From Paracoccaceae bacterium (GTDB lineage: Bacteria > Pseudomonadota > Alphaproteobacteria > Rhodobacterales > Rhodobacteraceae), in contig SKWJ01000067.1 in assembly GCA_007128995.1 (NCBI GenBank), forward strand, positions 1 to 8,032: 8,032 nt of DNA, in the 5' to 3' direction. The notes below the pieces were generated by a model. It made no database searches. It saw only the letters and a program-made list of their open reading frames with translations, and had not been told where the DNA came from. The position numbers and the translations under genes were made by a program. Positions 6,140-8,032 of this stretch are shown here, piece after piece (the stretch's first letter is position 1; each line of letters starts with the position of its first letter).

Positions 6140-7174
6140 ATGGCAGGTGTGCAGACAGTCACAGTGGGATCAGAGGACGGTGAGCAGCGGCTTGATCGCT
6201 GGCTGAAGCGGCAGTTCCCGCAAATCACCCAAGGACTGATCGAGAAGGCCTGCCGCAAGGGTGACATTCGCGTCGATGGCGGGCGGGTCAAGGCGTCGAC
6301 ACGGGTTCAGCCCGGACAGGCCGTGCGCATTCCGCCATTGCCCGAGGGCGAGGCTGCGCCACAAGCTGCAAAGCCACGCATCACGCGGACAGATGCAGAG
6401 ATGATCCAATCGGCTGTCATCTGGAAGGATCAGCATATCATCGCTCTTAACAAGCCGCCTGGTTTGCCATCGCAGGGAGGGAGCGGCCAGGGAACACGCC
6501 ATGTCGATGGGCTGGCCGAGGCGCTGATGTTCGATTACAAGGAACGCCCGATGCTGGTGCACAGGCTGGACAAGGATACTTCGGGCGTCCTGTTGCTGGC
6601 CCGCACGCCCCGGGTTGCACGCCGGCTTGCCGACGCGTTCCGGCATCGCGCGGCCCGCAAGATCTATTGGGCGCTGGTTGCGGGTGTGCCACAGCCGCTG
6701 AAGGGCACTATCCGCTACGGGCTGCTGAAAGCAGGTAGCCGCGAAACCGGAGAGAAGATGCGCTGCATCCATCCGGCAGACGTGGAAAAGACCGAAGGTG
6801 CAAAGCGCGCGCAGACGGAATATGCCGTGCTCGAGCGGTTGGGAAGCCGCGCGGCATGGGTTGCGCTGTCACCCATTACCGGGCGGACCCACCAATTGCG
6901 TGCGCATATGGCTGAGTTGGGCAACCCGATCCTTGGGGATGGAAAATATGGCGGGTCAGGGCAAGAGAATCTGGGCGATGGCTGGGGGGCAGGTGTTGGC
7001 GGTGCCATCAGCCGCAACATGCATCTGCACGCACGCTCGCTGCGACTGGAGCATCCGGTCACCGGGGCAATGCTGGAGCTGACAGCGCCGCTGCCCGACC
7101 ATATGGCGCAAAGCTGGAACTTGTTCGGTTGGCGGGCCACCGACGTGCCGACAGATCCGTTCGAGGATGTATGA
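6140..7174 (+). CDS. rluC: RluA-family 23S rRNA pseudouridine synthase (RluC-like)
   Basis: This enzyme isomerises selected uridines of 23S rRNA to pseudouridine. From ATG 6140 it is 344 residues. An N-terminal S4 RNA-binding domain (about 16-65) contains QRLDRWLKRQFP and CRKGDIRVDGGRVK. The catalytic domain has IALNKPPGLPSQGG (101-114), motif II HRLDKDTSGVLLLAR (141-155) with catalytic Asp144, and GRTHQLRAHM (248-257). A glycine-rich insert (271-290) precedes NMHLHARSL. ATG 6140 is preferred over GTG 6101: AGGGGG at 6129-6134 lies just before it, MAGVQTVTVG fits the family N-terminus as I recall it, and 6101 falls inside an inverted repeat with no ribosome-binding site. Its TGA overlaps the next start (ATGA, 7171-7174), showing an operon. 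Target positions cannot be read from sequence, so RluC is assigned by general similarity rather than proven specificity. Confidence 0.92.
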   Translation: MAGVQTVTVGSEDGEQRLDRWLKRQFPQITQGLIEKACRKGDIRVDGGRVKASTRVQPGQAVRIPPLPEGEAAPQAAKPRITRTDAEMIQSAVIWKDQHIIALNKPPGLPSQGGSGQGTRHVDGLAEALMFDYKERPMLVHRLDKDTSGVLLLARTPRVARRLADAFRHRAARKIYWALVAGVPQPLKGTIRYGLLKAGSRETGEKMRCIHPADVEKTEGAKRAQTEYAVLERLGSRAAWVALSPITGRTHQLRAHMAELGNPILGDGKYGGSGQENLGDGWGAGVGGAISRNMHLHARSLRLEHPVTGAMLELTAPLPDHMAQSWNLFGWRATDVPTDPFEDV

Positions 7175-7833
7175 CCCGGCGTCTGGTGGTCTTTGACGTC
7201 GATGGCACGCTTGTGGACAGCCAGGCACATATTCTGGCTGCCATGACGCAGGCTTTCGCCGCACAGGGCCTTGCATCGCCGCCGCGCGCGGAGGTTCTGG
7301 GTATTGTGGGGCTGTCGCTTCCAGAGGCGATCGCGCAACTGGTGCCTGATCTGAACAAGGCCGAGCAGGCCAGTCTGGTGACAGGTTACAAGCTGGCGTT
7401 CAGCGGGTTAAGGGCGACCCATCTTTCGCCACTTTATCCGGGCGCTGCCATGGCGCTCGAGATGCTTGCGCGTCAGGATGGGGTGGTTTTCGGCATCGCC
7501 ACCGGAAAATCACGGCGCGGGCTGGATGCGATCTTGCAGGCCCATGGCTGGACCCGGCTTTTTGCGACAGTGCAGGTTGCGGATGACCATCCGTCAAAGC
7601 CGCATCCTTCCATGCTTCTGTCGTGCCTTAGGGAAACCGGGATTGATGCGTCCTGCGCGGTGATGGTGGGGGACACGCGGTATGATATGGAAATGGCCCG
7701 ATCTGCTGGGGTTCATGCTCTGGGGGTATCGTGGGGTTATCATCCGGCAAGCGTGCTCGGGGCGAATGTCATAGGTGAATTTGCGGCACTGCCAGCGGCA
7801 TTGCATCATATATGGGAAGGAACTTCGGAATGA
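7171..7833 (+). CDS. HAD-superfamily (subfamily IA) phosphatase, phosphoglycolate phosphatase-like
   Basis: This is a cytoplasmic haloacid dehalogenase-type hydrolase, probably removing phosphate from a small metabolite. The 220-residue protein shows all four HAD motifs: I, FDVDGTLVDS (8-17) with nucleophile Asp9 and Asp11; II, IATGKS (109-114) with Thr111; III, Lys143 in SKPHP; and IV, GDTRYDM (167-173) with Asp168 and Asp172. The helical stretch between about 18 and 90 is a cap of the IA type seen in Gph-like enzymes. The start is ATG 7171, overlapping the rluC stop by four bases, with GAGGA (7163-7167) just upstream; a TTG at 7129 only adds residues shared with the rluC 3' end. Its own TGA overlaps the next start at 7830. 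The substrate is unknown. Phosphoglycolate is a family guess, not something the sequence proves. Confidence 0.93.
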   Translation: MTRRLVVFDVDGTLVDSQAHILAAMTQAFAAQGLASPPRAEVLGIVGLSLPEAIAQLVPDLNKAEQASLVTGYKLAFSGLRATHLSPLYPGAAMALEMLARQDGVVFGIATGKSRRGLDAILQAHGWTRLFATVQVADDHPSKPHPSMLLSCLRETGIDASCAVMVGDTRYDMEMARSAGVHALGVSWGYHPASVLGANVIGEFAALPAALHHIWEGTSE

Positions 7834-8032
7834 GTGGTTGGGTGCGCAAACGTTTCTGGAAAGAGGCGGCAATCGCGCCGATGGAAGGCGGGTATACCGT
7901 GCTGCTGGACGGGCGGGCGCTGAAGACACCGGCGAAAGCCGCGTTGGTGGTGCCAACTGTCCAGCTTGCCGAATTGATCGCCGCAGAATGGCAAGACCTG
8001 GGGGAGGTGATCGACCCCAATGTGATTCCGGC
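7830..8032 (+). CDS. ATP12-family F1-ATPase assembly chaperone, 5' part (3' end outside window)
   Basis: ATP12 proteins bind the F1 alpha subunit and help assemble the ATP synthase catalytic head. They occur in mitochondria and alphaproteobacteria. About 67 codons are visible before the window ends. They begin MSGWVRKRFWKEA, followed by GGYTVLLDGRALKTPAKAALVVP and LAELIAAEWQDLGEVIDPNVIP. The RFWK, LDGR-LKTP and AAEW segments are the typical ATP12 N-terminal pattern. ATG 7830 overlaps the HAD stop as ATGA, with AAGGAA at 7817-7822 seven bases upstream, so it is translationally coupled to the two genes before it. The conserved C-terminal part cannot be assessed. Family assignment is strong from the N-terminus and from the genomic position, which I recall as common in Rhodobacteraceae. 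Confidence 0.92.
   Translation, partial: MSGWVRKRFWKEAAIAPMEGGYTVLLDGRALKTPAKAALVVPTVQLAELIAAEWQDLGEVIDPNVIP

Noticed and set aside
6074..6154. Ten-base direct repeat AGGTGTGCAG (6074-6083 and 6145-6154)
   Set aside because: There are only two copies, the second lies within the rluC coding start, and there is no further flanking similarity. Chance is the simplest explanation.
5518..6291. 257-codon minus-strand open frame spanning the rarA 3' end and rluC 5' end
   Set aside because: It overlaps two well-supported genes on the other strand, has no ribosome-binding context or family features, and reads as a shadow frame.
1..8032. Search for a novel defence, mobile or biosynthetic system
   Set aside because: All coding sequence is accounted for by conserved housekeeping genes in a familiar alphaproteobacterial order. 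No repeats of CRISPR type, transposase, integrase, att site or unexplained coding region was seen.

Overview
The window is a stretch of a bacterial chromosome from the alphaproteobacterial order Rhodobacterales (Rhodobacteraceae/Roseobacter type). This rests on the strong resemblance of SecY, RpoA, S11, S13 and L17 to that group, on the missing rpsD between rpsK and rpoA, and on the downstream neighbourhood rplQ - rarA - rluC - HAD phosphatase - ATP12 chaperone. The genus cannot be fixed from sequence reading alone. Every convincing gene lies on the plus strand. I see no mobile element, CRISPR array, tRNA or rRNA.

Layout: positions 1-386 are the 3' end of rplO (L15), then secY (492-1868). These form the tail of the S10/spc ribosomal protein cluster. 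A 270-bp non-coding gap follows, with several hairpins and a textbook Rho-independent terminator (2030-2061). Next comes the alpha-operon block: rpsM (GTG start, 2139-2507), rpsK (2523-2912), rpoA (3030-4046) and rplQ (4169-4585). A terminator-type hairpin (4614-4640) closes the block. Within it, rpsK/rpoA and rpoA/rplQ are each separated by about 120 bp with a strong hairpin, so expression of the alpha subunit and L17 may be tuned separately from S13/S11. After the block come rarA (4735-6045), a complex inverted repeat (6048-6106), and a tight three-gene unit: rluC (6140-7174), a HAD phosphatase (7171-7833) and an ATP12-family F1-ATPase assembly chaperone (from 7830, cut by the window end). 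The last three are joined by ATGA stop/start overlaps.

Functionally this is housekeeping: ribosome building (L15, S13, S11, L17), transcription (RpoA), protein export (SecY), replication-fork maintenance (RarA), 23S rRNA pseudouridylation (RluC), phosphate-ester hydrolysis (HAD) and ATP synthase assembly (ATP12).

I found no candidate for a new gene system. What merits a second look is non-coding: strong hairpins at nearly every junction, and the absence of genes (adk between secY and rpsM, crcB between rarA and rluC) that I recall at these positions in many relatives. Those comparisons come from memory and were not checked against any database.
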